The position numbers were made by a program, and so were the translations under genes. Positions 34,747-43,426 of a stretch of 64,000 nucleotides of DNA are shown here, piece after piece; within the stretch, counting starts at the first letter, position 1, and each line of letters begins with the position of its first letter. The DNA comes from Hyalangium gracile. GTDB taxonomy: Bacteria > Myxococcota > Myxococcia > Myxococcales > Myxococcaceae. The stretch lies in contig NZ_JAHXBG010000012.1 of assembly GCF_020103725.1 (NCBI RefSeq), positions 62,001-126,000 on the forward strand, read 5' to 3'. The notes under the pieces are model-generated. The model was not told the DNA's origin and searched no databases. It was given only the letters and a program-made list of their open reading frames with translations.

Positions 34747-35240
34747 CGCCGTTCCTCCACAGACTCCAGGGGCAAGGCCTCGGTGTGCCACTCCAGCAGG
34801 GGCCGGGGACCGGTGAGGGACGGCATCACCCGCTGCGACACGGCCTCCAGGCGCCGCAGGAGCGCGTCGACCGTGTCCGCGGGCTGCCGGGCGGGGCCGC
34901 GGATCCGCTCACAGAAGAAGGTGCGGCAGCCGAAGGGCCGATCCGCGTAGACGGTGCACCGCCGGCCCACGGCATCCAGGTACGGGCAGCCCCCATCCTC
35001 ACGGGGCGGGGGCAGCGCGCGCTGGGCCGAGAGCAGCTTCCACTCGGGGTACCACAGCCAGGGCTGGCGCTTGGTCACCGCCAGCTGGCAGCACTCGCCG
35101 CTGGCCGGACAGGAGAAGGCGGCATAGGCCGCGTCCGCCTGTCGGTAGATGGCCCGCAACTCCTGAAGCGCGCGTGCCTCCGCGACGGCCCCGCTCGCGG
35201 GAGGGGTGTCGTCCTCATCGTCCCAGTTCCGCAGTCCCAT
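34743..35240 (-). CDS. YkgJ-family zinc/iron-chelating cysteine-cluster protein
   Basis: 165 residues. The family cysteine cluster is clear: SCPASGECCQL near 43-53, GCPYLD near 84, RCTVYADRPFGCRTFFC near 93-109. Such proteins bind a metal through the cysteines; their role is poorly defined. It is the first gene of a tightly coupled run with the Cys-rich lipoprotein and glycerate kinase (ATGA and GTGA overlaps). It starts 49 bases after the rlmI-like gene stops, so it may share that transcript. Confidence 0.85.
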   Translation of the reverse strand: MGLRNWDDEDDTPPASGAVAEARALQELRAIYRQADAAYAAFSCPASGECCQLAVTKRQPWLWYPEWKLLSAQRALPPPREDGGCPYLDAVGRRCTVYADRPFGCRTFFCERIRGPARQPADTVDALLRRLEAVSQRVMPSLTGPRPLLEWHTEALPLESVEERR

Positions 35241-35289
35241 CCGATTCTTCTTTTCTCATAATGGAGGGGTTGCGGTCGAACGGCGAGCC

Positions 35290-36573
35290 TCACAACACAC
35301 GCAGGACGAAGCACTTCAGGTAGCGCGTTTCCCTCAAATTCAGGAGTACCGGGTGATCCTTGCCGGCTCCCCGGCGCTCGATGATCTGCACACGGCGCCG
35401 TGCGTCAGCCGCGGCGGAGGCCAGCATGTCCTCGAAGGACTGCTCGTCCACGTGGTAGGTGCAGCTGGCGGAGATGAGGTAGCCGCCGGGCCGCAGCAGC
35501 TGCATGGCGCGCAGGTTGATCTCCTTGTACCCGCGGACGGCGGCGGCCACCGCGTCCTTGTTCTTGGCGAAGGAGGGCGGGTCCAGGACGATGGTGTCGA
35601 AGCGGCGCCCCTCGTCCACCGCGTCCCGGAGGAAGTCGAAGGCGTTGGCCACGACGACGTCCAGGTTGGTGAGGCGGTTGGCGGCGGCGTTCTCCCGCAG
35701 CTGCGCGGCGGCGTCGTCGGAGATCTCCACGGCGGTGACGCGCTGGGCCCGGGCGGCCAGCTGCAGCGCGAAGCCCCCCACGTAGGAGAAGCAGTCCAGC
35801 GCCTCGCCCATGGCGTACTGGGAGGCCATGACGTGGTTCTCGCGCTGGTCCAGGAAGGCACCTGTCTTCTGGCCCTCCAGCAGGTCCGCGCGCATGCGCA
35901 CCAGGCCCTCGTCGAAGGAGACCGGGCCGGGCAGCTCGCCGCGCAGCAGGCCCTTCTCCGGCTGCAAGCCCTCCAGGTTGCGGACCCCCACGTCCGAGCG
36001 GTTCACGATGCCGCGCGGCTTGAACAGCTCGGTGAGCAGGTTCGCGATGAGCTCCTTGCGGCTCTCCATGGCGGGCACGAGGAACTGGACGCTGAGGTAG
36101 TCGCCGTAGCGGTCCACCACGAGCCCCGGGAGCTGGTCCGCCTCGCCGTGCACCAGGCGGTAGGTGGTCTCTCCGGGCAGGGCCTTGCGGCGCATCGCGT
36201 CGGCCGCGGCCAGCCGCTGGCGGAAGAAGTCCGCGTCCACCGGGACGTCGTCATAGGAGAGCCAGCGCAGGGAGATCTTCGAGTGCTTCGAGTAGAAGGC
36301 CTTTCCGAGGAACCAGCCTCGCCCGTCGGTGACGCGCACCACCTCGCCGCCGGCCAGGCCTGGGTCTCCGTTCAGGTCGGCGCGGTAGATCCACGGGTGG
36401 CCGCCCTGCCAGCGCTCGACGCCGCGGCGGACGAGGGAGACCTGGGGGAGCCCGTCCGGGCCGAGCTCCGGCGTGGTGCGGTCGGGGGCCGGCTTCTCGG
36501 GGCGGTGAGGCCGTCCCCGGCCGTGCTGCGAGCGCGGGTGGTTTCCCCTCTTCTGTCCGGGCGTCATGGGCAT
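35290..36573 (-). CDS. rlmI: 23S rRNA (cytosine-5)-methyltransferase RlmI-like
   Basis: 427 residues from an ATG at 36573, or 36567. A basic His/Arg/Pro-rich leader of about 40 residues precedes a PUA domain (about 42-120), then the Rossmann methyltransferase domain. Visible motifs are FLDQRENH, the SAM loop region DCFSYVGGFALQLA, VEISDDA, VLDPPSFAKNK and SCTYHVDE. RlmI methylates C1962 of 23S rRNA using a Cys in the active site; SASC supplies one. The gene is divergent from the small membrane protein gene at about 36605. Confidence 0.85.
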   Translation of the reverse strand: MPMTPGQKRGNHPRSQHGRGRPHRPEKPAPDRTTPELGPDGLPQVSLVRRGVERWQGGHPWIYRADLNGDPGLAGGEVVRVTDGRGWFLGKAFYSKHSKISLRWLSYDDVPVDADFFRQRLAAADAMRRKALPGETTYRLVHGEADQLPGLVVDRYGDYLSVQFLVPAMESRKELIANLLTELFKPRGIVNRSDVGVRNLEGLQPEKGLLRGELPGPVSFDEGLVRMRADLLEGQKTGAFLDQRENHVMASQYAMGEALDCFSYVGGFALQLAARAQRVTAVEISDDAAAQLRENAAANRLTNLDVVVANAFDFLRDAVDEGRRFDTIVLDPPSFAKNKDAVAAAVRGYKEINLRAMQLLRPGGYLISASCTYHVDEQSFEDMLASAAADARRRVQIIERRGAGKDHPVLLNLRETRYLKCFVLRVL

Positions 36574-36604
36574 GGTCGTGGCGCGGCGTATACTGCCAAC
36601 CCGC

Positions 36605-37120
36605 GTGAGATACGAGCTGCTCCTTCAGACAATGGTTCCCGGGACGCCTTATGACAGCGCCCGGGTGGATGCCCTCCTCACGGAGAAGGGTGTGTTCGCG
36701 CGCCCGGACGGCCAGCGCATCTGGCGGCTCAAGAACGGGGACGTGGAGGTGGGGCTGGTCCGGGAGAACGGGCAGGTCATCGCCACGGAGCTGCGCGTGC
36801 CGCTCTCGGACAAGACGGAGCTGGTGCGCGAGGTGGTGGAGGAGGGCGCCGCGCTGGCCACCGCCGCCGAGGCCCGGCTCATCGATCCCCAGCTCGGCAG
36901 GACGCTGACGGCCAACGACAGCGGCTCGGTGGCCGACCAGTTCCTGCGCACCGCGCGCTACGCGGGCGAGATGATGGGCGTGTCCGAGGCCGTGGCCGCC
37001 AGCTACGCGCCCCCGCCCGAGGTGCTGCCCTCGAGCGTGAAGTACTTCGTGGCCATCGTGGGCGGGCTCATCTTCCTTTACGTGCTGGTGACGTCGCTCA
37101 TGGAGAAGCTCGGCGGCTGA
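36605..37120 (+). CDS. Conserved-looking hypothetical protein with C-terminal membrane anchor
   Basis: 171 residues if the GTG at 36605 is the start; an upstream ATG at 36566 overlaps the divergent rlmI gene and is less likely. The body is mixed alpha/beta with an acidic helical middle (LVREVVEEGAALATAAEARL). A single helix anchors it at about 148-166 (YFVAIVGGLIFLYVLVTSL), with the bulk probably cytoplasmic. No family recognised. The next gene (DUF1499) follows after 40 bases on the same strand. Confidence 0.7.
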   Translation: MRYELLLQTMVPGTPYDSARVDALLTEKGVFARPDGQRIWRLKNGDVEVGLVRENGQVIATELRVPLSDKTELVREVVEEGAALATAAEARLIDPQLGRTLTANDSGSVADQFLRTARYAGEMMGVSEAVAASYAPPPEVLPSSVKYFVAIVGGLIFLYVLVTSLMEKLGG

Positions 37121-37160
37121 AAGCTGGATTTCCGGCCCCCAGTCGAGCAAGCCTGCACGC

Positions 37161-37892
37161 ATGCTTCGCTCCTGGTCGGTCCGGATCTCCCTCTTCGCGG
37201 CCTTGCTCTCGGTGCTGGGGCCGCTGCTCGCGCTCTCAGGCCTGCTGTCCGGCCTGTATGGCTTCTTCCTCTTCGTGCTCGGGGCCCTCGTGGGCTTCGT
37301 GGGGGTGATGGCCGGCATCATCGCCGCGCTCCGAGGGCGGGTCCGGCCGGGGCTCACCGCGGTGGGGCTGGGCCTCGCGGTGATGCTGGTGGTGCTGTTC
37401 CCCGGCTTCGCCTCCGGGGGGCGGCCGCGCATCAACGACATCAGCACGGATCTGGAGGACGTGCCCGCGCTGACCCAGGCCCAGGCCGCGCCCGAGAACA
37501 AGGAGCGGGACATGGCCTACCCGGCGGACTTCAAGCCCGTGGTGCGCGAGTTCTACAAGTCCCTGGCGCCTCTGAAGGTGAGTGCCCCGCCGGACACGGT
37601 GTTCCAGCAGGCCCTGGCGCTGGCCCGCGAGCAGCCGCGCTGGCAGGTGACGACGGTGGATCCGCAGGCGCGGACCTTCGAGGGCGTGGTGGAGACGAGC
37701 CTGTTCCGCTTCCGGGATGACTTCGTCGTGAGGGTCCGGCCGGAAGGCGAGGGGAGCCGCGTGGACATGCGCTCCAAGTCCCGCGTCGGCAAGGGGGACC
37801 TGGGCGCCAATGCGCAGCGCATCGAACAGTTCTTCCAGGCGCTCGCCCCCCGGGTCGGCGCGGGGGCGGCAAAAGCGGGCGCGGCGCATTAG
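37161..37892 (+). CDS. DUF1499-domain membrane protein
   Basis: 243 residues. Three membrane helices occupy about 8-85. The DUF1499 domain follows: RINDISTDLEDVP near 94-106, and VDMRSKSRVGKGDLGANAQRI (read as VDMRSKSRVGKGD then GANAQRI) near 200-222, both typical of the family. Function is unknown for this family. The final 15 residues are Ala/Gly-rich. FxsA follows nine bases later, so the two form an operon. Confidence 0.85.
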   Translation: MLRSWSVRISLFAALLSVLGPLLALSGLLSGLYGFFLFVLGALVGFVGVMAGIIAALRGRVRPGLTAVGLGLAVMLVVLFPGFASGGRPRINDISTDLEDVPALTQAQAAPENKERDMAYPADFKPVVREFYKSLAPLKVSAPPDTVFQQALALAREQPRWQVTTVDPQARTFEGVVETSLFRFRDDFVVRVRPEGEGSRVDMRSKSRVGKGDLGANAQRIEQFFQALAPRVGAGAAKAGAAH

Positions 37893-37901
37893 GGAGGAAG
37901 C

Positions 37902-38414
37902 GTGGCGAAATACCTCCTCCTCGCGTTCATCGTGGTGCCGGTGCTGGAGCTGTACCTGCTCGTCGTCCTGGGCCGGCAGTTGGGCCTGGCACCCACCCTG
38001 GGGCTGCTCCTGGTGACGGCCCTGCTGGGGTCCGTCCTCGCCAAGAGGGAAGGGCGGCGCGTCCTCCGGAGCTGGCAGACCCAGGTGGCCCAGGGCCGGG
38101 TGCCCGAGGAGGGCATCCTGAGCGGCGCCCTGGTGCTGCTGGGCGGGCTGCTGCTCATCCTCCCGGGGTTCATCACCGACGCGGTGGGCCTGTTCCTGCT
38201 CCTTCCTCCGACGCGGCGGTGGGTGGCCGGCCGGGTCCGTCGCTCGATGGAGCGCGGCATGGCCACCGGCTCGATGCGGGTGACGACCTGGACGTGGAGC
38301 GGCTCTGCCCAGTCGCGCCCGTCAAGGGAGACCTTCGGGACGCCCTCGCCTCCGAGCCGCCAGATTCCAGGCGAGGTGGATGCCGAGTTCACCGACGACA
38401 AATCCGGGCGCTGA
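37902..38414 (+). CDS. fxsA: FxsA-family inner-membrane protein
   Basis: 170 residues from a GTG with a GGAGG site six bases before it. The FxsA core (about 1-110) has the family start LLLAFIVVPVLELYLLV and the GFITDAVGLFLLLPPTR segment, with three to four membrane helices. The C-terminal 60 residues are polar and Ser/Arg-rich. In E. coli FxsA relieves exclusion of phage T7 by F plasmids, but its native role is unclear. The stop overlaps the ribosome site of the next gene. Confidence 0.88.
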   Translation: MAKYLLLAFIVVPVLELYLLVVLGRQLGLAPTLGLLLVTALLGSVLAKREGRRVLRSWQTQVAQGRVPEEGILSGALVLLGGLLLILPGFITDAVGLFLLLPPTRRWVAGRVRRSMERGMATGSMRVTTWTWSGSAQSRPSRETFGTPSPPSRQIPGEVDAEFTDDKSGR

Positions 38415-38422
38415 GGACACCC

Positions 38423-39544
38423 ATGCGGCTGTGCTCCCTCCCGAGGTCTTCTCCTCTGTCGGGCCTGCTCCATGTGGCGCTCGTGGCTGGCCTGATGGCG
38501 TGCGGACACCACCGGACGTCCGGTCCCGGCAGTCCACCCGATCTGCTCGATGACGGGTGGCCCGTCTCCTCCCTGGAGGCGGAGGGCATGGCCCCCGAGC
38601 CTCTCGCGGAGCTCGAGCGGCGTATCGAGAAGGAGGAGATCCGCGCGCCGGACTCCCTCCTCATCGCGCGCCACGGCAAGCTCGTGTACGAGCGGTACTG
38701 GAACGGCTTCAAGAGCGACGAGCTGCATGATCTGCGCTCGGCCACGAAGAGCTTCACCTCGCTGCTGACGGGCATCGCGCTGGAGCAGCACCTGCTGCCC
38801 GGCGTGGACACCCCCATCCTGCCGCTGCTCCAGAAGTACGCGCCGCTCGAGAACGCGGACGAGCGCAAGGAGCGAATCACCGTGCGCCGCCTGCTCGAGA
38901 TGCGCACGGGCCTGGCGTGCAACGACTGGGAGGAGGACTCCCCCGGCAAGGAGGAGAAGATGTACGACTCCAAGGACTGGGTGAGGTTCGTCCTCGACCT
39001 GCCGATGGCGGAGGAGCCTGGCCAGTCCACCGTGTACTGCACCGGTGGCGTGATGGTGCTGGGGGCGCTGGTGGAGGAGGCCGCCGGAGTGAAGTTCCCC
39101 GAGCTGTCCCGCCGCCACCTCTTCGAGCCGCTGGGCATCACCCGCTTCAAGTGGCAGGAGGCGAACGGCGGGCGCACCGACACCGGTGGCCACCTGCGCC
39201 TGCGCCCCCGGGACTTCGCGAAGCTCGGCCAGGTGATGCTGGAGGGAGGCAGGTGGCAGGGACGGCAGCTCGTCTCGGAGGCCTGGATCCAGGCGTCGAC
39301 CACCAGCGAGCGGCGCCTGGGGGACTCCCGCTACGGCTACCTCTGGTGGCTCAACACCTTCGGCGTGAGCGGCACGCCGGTGGAGGCCTGGTTCGCGCGC
39401 GGCAACGGCGGCCAGTACACCTTCGTCTTCCCCTCGCTCGACCTGGTCGCCACCTTCACCGGCAGCTTCTACAACGAGCCGGAGTCCGACCTGGCCATCC
39501 TGCTGGTCGGCCAGTTCGTGCTCGCCTCGGCGCTGCGGCAGTAG
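38423..39544 (+). CDS. Serine hydrolase lipoprotein, beta-lactamase class C/esterase fold
   Basis: 373 residues from an ATG at 38423 with GAGG eight bases upstream. The lipobox is GLMAC (Cys27). The beta-lactamase-family serine motif SATK is at 106-109 (DLRSATKSFTS). The second motif region VYCTGG replaces the usual Tyr-x-Asn with Tyr-Cys-Thr, and GNGGQY near 330 stands in for the KTG region. Such proteins act as esterases, peptidases or DD-peptidase-like enzymes; the substrate is unknown. It is convergent with the FecR-type gene, only nine bases apart. Confidence 0.82.
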   Translation: MRLCSLPRSSPLSGLLHVALVAGLMACGHHRTSGPGSPPDLLDDGWPVSSLEAEGMAPEPLAELERRIEKEEIRAPDSLLIARHGKLVYERYWNGFKSDELHDLRSATKSFTSLLTGIALEQHLLPGVDTPILPLLQKYAPLENADERKERITVRRLLEMRTGLACNDWEEDSPGKEEKMYDSKDWVRFVLDLPMAEEPGQSTVYCTGGVMVLGALVEEAAGVKFPELSRRHLFEPLGITRFKWQEANGGRTDTGGHLRLRPRDFAKLGQVMLEGGRWQGRQLVSEAWIQASTTSERRLGDSRYGYLWWLNTFGVSGTPVEAWFARGNGGQYTFVFPSLDLVATFTGSFYNEPESDLAILLVGQFVLASALRQ

Positions 39545-39553
39545 CGGTCAGGG

Positions 39554-41146
39554 CTACGGCAGCAGCGCGGCCCTGGCCTCCTTGACGTAGCGGCCCTTGG
39601 GGAACTCGCGCAGGTAGCGGCGGTACTCGGCCTCCGCCTCCGCCTTGGCCAGGCGCTCCTCGAAGCACCGCGCCCGGAGGTAGCGCGCCTGCTCGCGGAA
39701 CTCGCGGACCCGGCTGCGCTCGGCCAGCTCCGCCAGCCCCACCAGGAAGCTCTCGCACGTCCGGGCGGCGAGCTGCTCCCGGGCGTGCCACAGGAAGCGG
39801 GCATCCGCGGCGTCAGGCTCCGAGCCTCCCGGCTCCGGCGGCGTCCAGGGAGCCGGCGAGCCCGTGCGCGACGTGGCTTCCGGAGCCGAGGTCGACGGCG
39901 CCACCACCATGGACTCCAGCGGCTCCGGGCTCGTCGGCACGGGGTAGGGGGCGATCTCCGAGCCGGCGGCCTCCTCGCCCGGCAGCGCCGTGCCTGCCAC
40001 GGCGGACGGGCTCTTCACCGGCGCGGAGCTCGCGGGCTCGGCGGGAGCGGTCTCCTGGGGCGGCGGCGCGGAGGCGGGGGACTCGGGGACCAGCGCGGGG
40101 GCCACACCGCGAGACGCGGCGGCGCTCCCTGGCACCGGGCTGGGACGGGGCGAGGAGGACGCCTCGGCCGGCGGCGCCTTCAGCTCCTGGAAGGCCCGGC
40201 GATCCTGCGCGGAGAGGGGCCGCGCCTTGGGAGCCGGCTGGCCCGCGCGCACCTCGAGCCGCTCTCCCGCGCCGACGAAGCGGACCGGCTGTCCCTCGGT
40301 CTCGACGCGCACCTTGCCCTCGAGCACGGCCACCACCGCGCCGCGCTCGGTGCACTCGACGGAGAAGACGGTGCCCACCACGGAGGCGCGCACTCCCGCC
40401 GCCTCCACGGTGAAGCCCTCCCGGGCCACGTGCGAGGCCTCCACGGCGAGCCGTCCGCGCGTGACGGTGAGCTGCACGTCCTTCGCCTCGGTGCGCGCCA
40501 GCGTCACCTCCGAGTTCGGAGACAGCCGCACCCGGCTCTCATCCGGCAGCCGCAGCAGGGCGTCGGACTTCGCGCGCGTCCGCACGGAGCTGCCGGAGCG
40601 AAGCTGGGTGCCTGCCTGGAGCGAGCGCTCCGGAGCGTTCGCCTCCCGGATCCACGCTCCCGCCGCGCTCTCGACGCGCGTGGCGACGGCCACGGGAGCA
40701 GGCGAAGGCTCCACGGGAGCAGGCGAAGGCTCCCGCGCCGCGAGCTCCTCACGCGGGGCCGGCGCCACCGGCGCGGAGGGCTCCTCCCGGACCGCGACCG
40801 GCGCGCTCTGCTCGGGCCCCGGCGCCGAGGGCCGCAGCACCACGAGGGCGAGCAAGGCCGCCATCACCCCCACCGCGGCAAACGCCCACGGCCACAGGGG
40901 CTTGCGCTCCATCCCGGTCAGCCGCCGCGCCGCGGCACTCTGGATGCGCTCGTCCGTCTCGGCCCAGCGCACCGCGGGCACCTCCGCCCGCACCGTGTGG
41001 AGCAGGGCCTGGGCCTGGCGCACCTGCGTCAGCTTGCGGGCGCACTCCTCGCAGCTGGCGACGTGGGCCACCACACGGGCCTTGTCCTCGGCCTCCAGCG
41101 CGTCCGCGGCGAAGGCCCACAGCGCGTCTGTCTCATGGGGCCCCAT
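39554..41146 (-). CDS. Zinc-finger anti-sigma/FecR-domain membrane protein
   Basis: 530 residues. The N-terminus has an anti-sigma zinc finger, HVASCEEC (His28, Cys32, Cys35). One membrane helix follows at about 84-104, then a Pro/Glu linker. A FecR-type beta domain lies at about 180-310 (GTQLRSGSSVRT, SPNSEVTLART, GTVFSVECTE). After a long Pro/Ala/Ser linker, the last 100 residues are TPR-like (ARFLWHAREQL to the end). It overlaps the sigma gene by 14 bases and is surely its regulator. The FecR part probably senses an envelope signal in the periplasm. Confidence 0.85.
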   Translation of the reverse strand: MGPHETDALWAFAADALEAEDKARVVAHVASCEECARKLTQVRQAQALLHTVRAEVPAVRWAETDERIQSAAARRLTGMERKPLWPWAFAAVGVMAALLALVVLRPSAPGPEQSAPVAVREEPSAPVAPAPREELAAREPSPAPVEPSPAPVAVATRVESAAGAWIREANAPERSLQAGTQLRSGSSVRTRAKSDALLRLPDESRVRLSPNSEVTLARTEAKDVQLTVTRGRLAVEASHVAREGFTVEAAGVRASVVGTVFSVECTERGAVVAVLEGKVRVETEGQPVRFVGAGERLEVRAGQPAPKARPLSAQDRRAFQELKAPPAEASSSPRPSPVPGSAAASRGVAPALVPESPASAPPPQETAPAEPASSAPVKSPSAVAGTALPGEEAAGSEIAPYPVPTSPEPLESMVVAPSTSAPEATSRTGSPAPWTPPEPGGSEPDAADARFLWHAREQLAARTCESFLVGLAELAERSRVREFREQARYLRARCFEERLAKAEAEAEYRRYLREFPKGRYVKEARAALLP

Positions 41147-41846
41147 GGACGCCTCCCGCGCGCGGCTTGTCGAGCAGTCGGTGCATGGCCTCGGTGAACT
41201 CCAGTCGCGCGTGGTGCAGGCGGCTACGCACAGTATTGACCGAGCTTCCCACGGCCTCGGCGATCTCGTCCGGACTCATCCCACACAGCTCGTAATAGAC
41301 GAAGACGATGCGCTTCTTGGGCTTGAGCCGCTCCAGGGCCAGCTCCACCAAGCGGGCAGCCTGCCGCCGCGCGGCCTCCTGCTCGGGATCCTGGCCGGTG
41401 GCCAGCACCTCCGGCAGCACCTCCATCGGATCCTCCGGCCGCCGCCGCTTCCAGCGCAGGTGCGAGAGCGCCACGTTGGAGCACACCCGGTAGAGGAACG
41501 TGCGGAAGCGCGACTCGCCCCGAAACCCCTTCACCGCCGACAGCAGCCGCAGGTACGTCTCCTGGAGCAGGTCCTCCACATCCGCCCGGTTGCCCACCAG
41601 GTGGTGCAAGGTGCGAGCCGCATCCACCCGCGTCAGCTGGTAGAGGCGCTCAAAGGCGGTGGAGTCCCCCTGCTGGATGCGCCGGACGAGCGCGAGCAGC
41701 TGGGCCTCCTCGGGGGCCTGGGTGGCCGGGGGAGCCAGGCCGAGCCGCTCTCCGAGCGCCGGTGACGTCTCCTGGGAAGGTTCTCCGCGGAAGAACAACC
41801 AGGGCCCCCGAGGGTGGGTGGTGATTTGGATGGTCCAGGCCAGCAC
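41133..41846 (-). CDS. ECF-type RNA polymerase sigma factor
   Basis: About 237 residues from a GTG at 41846, which has GGAGGT just upstream though at only three bases. An in-frame ATG at 41861 is the alternative. Region sigma2 is seen in FERLYQLTRVDAARTLHHLVG and DVEDLLQETYLRLL, sigma4 in ALERLKPKKRIVFVYYELCGMSPDEIAEAVGSSVNTVRSRLHHAR (read in pieces as RIVFVYYELCGMS, IAEAVGSSVNTVRSRL). The N-terminal 50 residues are not conserved. It directs RNA polymerase to its own regulon; the target promoters are not identified here. Confidence 0.87.
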   Translation of the reverse strand: MLAWTIQITTHPRGPWLFFRGEPSQETSPALGERLGLAPPATQAPEEAQLLALVRRIQQGDSTAFERLYQLTRVDAARTLHHLVGNRADVEDLLQETYLRLLSAVKGFRGESRFRTFLYRVCSNVALSHLRWKRRRPEDPMEVLPEVLATGQDPEQEAARRQAARLVELALERLKPKKRIVFVYYELCGMSPDEIAEAVGSSVNTVRSRLHHARLEFTEAMHRLLDKPRAGGVHGAP

Positions 41847-41983
41847 AGTACCTCCGTGCACCTGGGTTGCCGCACCTGCGGAAAGCGATCAAAAAGGAAA
41901 TTTGATCAAGATCGAGGGCTTCGGACACCAAGCCCGTCAAACCGAGGACGGTTGGCCGGACCGCCTCGTTCGGAGCACCCCCA

Positions 41984-42736
41984 ATGCCGAACGCCCCCTC
42001 TCGCCTCTCCTTGTTGGTTCCCCTCGTCGCCCTGGTCTTCTCCACCGGATGCGTCATCGAGCACGATGGCCACGACTGGTACGAAGACGAGTACAGCTAC
42101 TGCGAGGACTCGACCGACTGTCGCTACAACCAGTTCTGCCGCAATGGCACCTGTCGCGACATCGACTCGAACGCAAAGCGGTGCACCTCCGGTTCCCAGT
42201 GTGGGTGGGGGGAGAGCTGCATCGACGGCGTGTGCTGCCAGTCCTGCGATCAGGACTCGGACTGCAGTGGGGGCGGCAGGTGCGGCAACGACAACTACTG
42301 CGATCCGAAGCCGCCGCCCCCCCAGGACGGTGGGACGCCGGACGGGGGCAGCTGCCAGGAGCCGGACGGGGGCGCCTCGTGCCGCCAGAACAGTGACTGC
42401 GGCTACGGCAACTACTGCATCAACGCCGTCTGCTTCCGCGGGTGCACCACCAACACCCAGTGCTCGGCCAACGAGACGTGCCAGTCCGGGCTGTGCCGCC
42501 CGTCCCCGCTGAACCAGTGCACCACCAACGCCCAGTGCCCGGCCTCGCAGGACTGCGTGGACGGCCAGTGCCGCGCGCCCTGCAGCTACGCCTCGCAGTG
42601 CCCGTCGGGCTACTCGTGCCAGATCGGCTACTGCCTGCCGGGCTCTGGCTCCGGCAATGGCTCCGGCCAGGTGTGCAACGTCAGCTGCGACTGCCCCTCG
42701 GGCGAGCGCTGCGTGGGCGGGCGCTGCTCGCGCTGA
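41984..42736 (+). CDS. Cys-rich lipoprotein with repeated disulfide modules
   Basis: 250 residues. The lipobox is FSTGC (Cys23). About 36 cysteines fall in repeated units of the form C-x5-DC-x6-FC-x4-C (for example CEDSTDCRYNQFCRNGTC), with at least five units to the end. A Pro/Asp/Gly-rich spacer (about 108-128) splits the array. This pattern is common in myxobacterial lipoproteins and resembles eukaryotic EB/dickkopf-like modules. Function unknown; adhesion or scaffold roles are guesses. It is divergent from the sigma-factor gene across 137 bases, so it may be a target of that sigma factor. Confidence 0.82.
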   Translation: MPNAPSRLSLLVPLVALVFSTGCVIEHDGHDWYEDEYSYCEDSTDCRYNQFCRNGTCRDIDSNAKRCTSGSQCGWGESCIDGVCCQSCDQDSDCSGGGRCGNDNYCDPKPPPPQDGGTPDGGSCQEPDGGASCRQNSDCGYGNYCINAVCFRGCTTNTQCSANETCQSGLCRPSPLNQCTTNAQCPASQDCVDGQCRAPCSYASQCPSGYSCQIGYCLPGSGSGNGSGQVCNVSCDCPSGERCVGGRCSR

Positions 42737-42770
42737 CCCGGGGAGGTGCCCGTGTCGGGCGCGCGCGCCG

Positions 42771-42799
42771 CCGACTGGTATGCTTGTCATACCAGTTCG
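42771..42799 (+). repeat. Intergenic palindromic element, copy D
   Basis: Arms ACTGGTATG (42774-42782) and CATACCAGT (42788-42796) pair perfectly around loop CTTGT (42783-42787). It lies between convergent genes ending at 42736 and 42886 and is followed by two GC hairpins. Confidence 0.9.
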
Positions 42800-42823
42800 C
42801 AGACCGTCGGACCGACAGGCGGC

Positions 42824-42846
42824 GGTCCGGTCCCTGAGGACGGACC
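42824..42846. terminator. GC-rich hairpin between convergent genes
   Basis: GGTCC and GTCC (42824-42833, with one bulged G) pair with GGAC and GGACC (42838-42846) around a CTGA tetraloop. It is a nine-pair stem with no T run, a plausible bidirectional transcription stop. Confidence 0.5.
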
Positions 42847-42870
42847 GACCCGCGGCGAATCGCGGGTCGG
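42845..42870. terminator. Perfect 10-base-pair hairpin between convergent genes
   Basis: CCGACCCGCG and CGCGGGTCGG are exact complements around the loop GCGAAT. It overlaps the preceding hairpin by two bases and lies 16 bases from the end of the minus-strand gene. Confidence 0.55.
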
Positions 42871-42885
42871 CCGTGGGTCCGGCGG

Positions 42886-43389
42886 CTACTGGGTGTCGGC
42901 GCCGTTGGCGGGCATGATCTTCACCCGCTGACCGTCGTCTCCGGTGACGGCGGTGCCCGAGGCCCGCTGCTGCTCGGGCGAGGGCGTGCCGATGGCGAAG
43001 CTCGAGACGCTGGTGCGGTGCGAGCCCTTGAACGTGCCGTCCACCGCCACCACGAGGTGGGAGCGGCCGGTGCCCGGGGTGAAGGCGACGTCGAAGGTCG
43101 TCTCCGAGCCCTGGGTGAAGTTCGAGTTGTCCACGGGCGTGGCGGCGCTCTTCACCACCAGGCCATCCGCGCCATGGACGTTGATCTTCACACCCGTGGC
43201 CGCGGCGTCGAAGCGGACGGTGACGCGGGCCTGATCTCCCTGGAGATCGGCCTTCACCGCCACGGGCGCGGAGACCTTGGCCGTCTCGTGCTGGGAGGTG
43301 GAGTTCGGGGCCGCCGGGGCCGAGGAGGAACAGGCGGCGGACGAGAGCAGCGTGAGGCTCGAGAGGACTGCGAGTGCCATGCGGTTCAT
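42886..43389 (-). CDS. Small lipoprotein of unknown function
   Basis: 167 residues from an ATG at 43389 with GGAG upstream. The lipobox is LSSAAC (Cys20). A Ser/Ala-rich linker leads to one beta-sandwich-like domain (VKADLQGDQARVTVRFDAA to FTPGTGRSHLVVAVDG). No family recognised. It starts 37 bases after the metalloprotease gene on the same strand, so the two are probably co-expressed; it may be an inhibitor, chaperone or partner, but nothing in the sequence shows this. Confidence 0.72.
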   Translation of the reverse strand: MNRMALAVLSSLTLLSSAACSSSAPAAPNSTSQHETAKVSAPVAVKADLQGDQARVTVRFDAAATGVKINVHGADGLVVKSAATPVDNSNFTQGSETTFDVAFTPGTGRSHLVVAVDGTFKGSHRTSVSSFAIGTPSPEQQRASGTAVTGDDGQRVKIMPANGADTQ

Positions 43390-43426
43390 GTGCGCTCCAG
43401 AGGTGTGTGCGGGCATCGAGGCCGTG

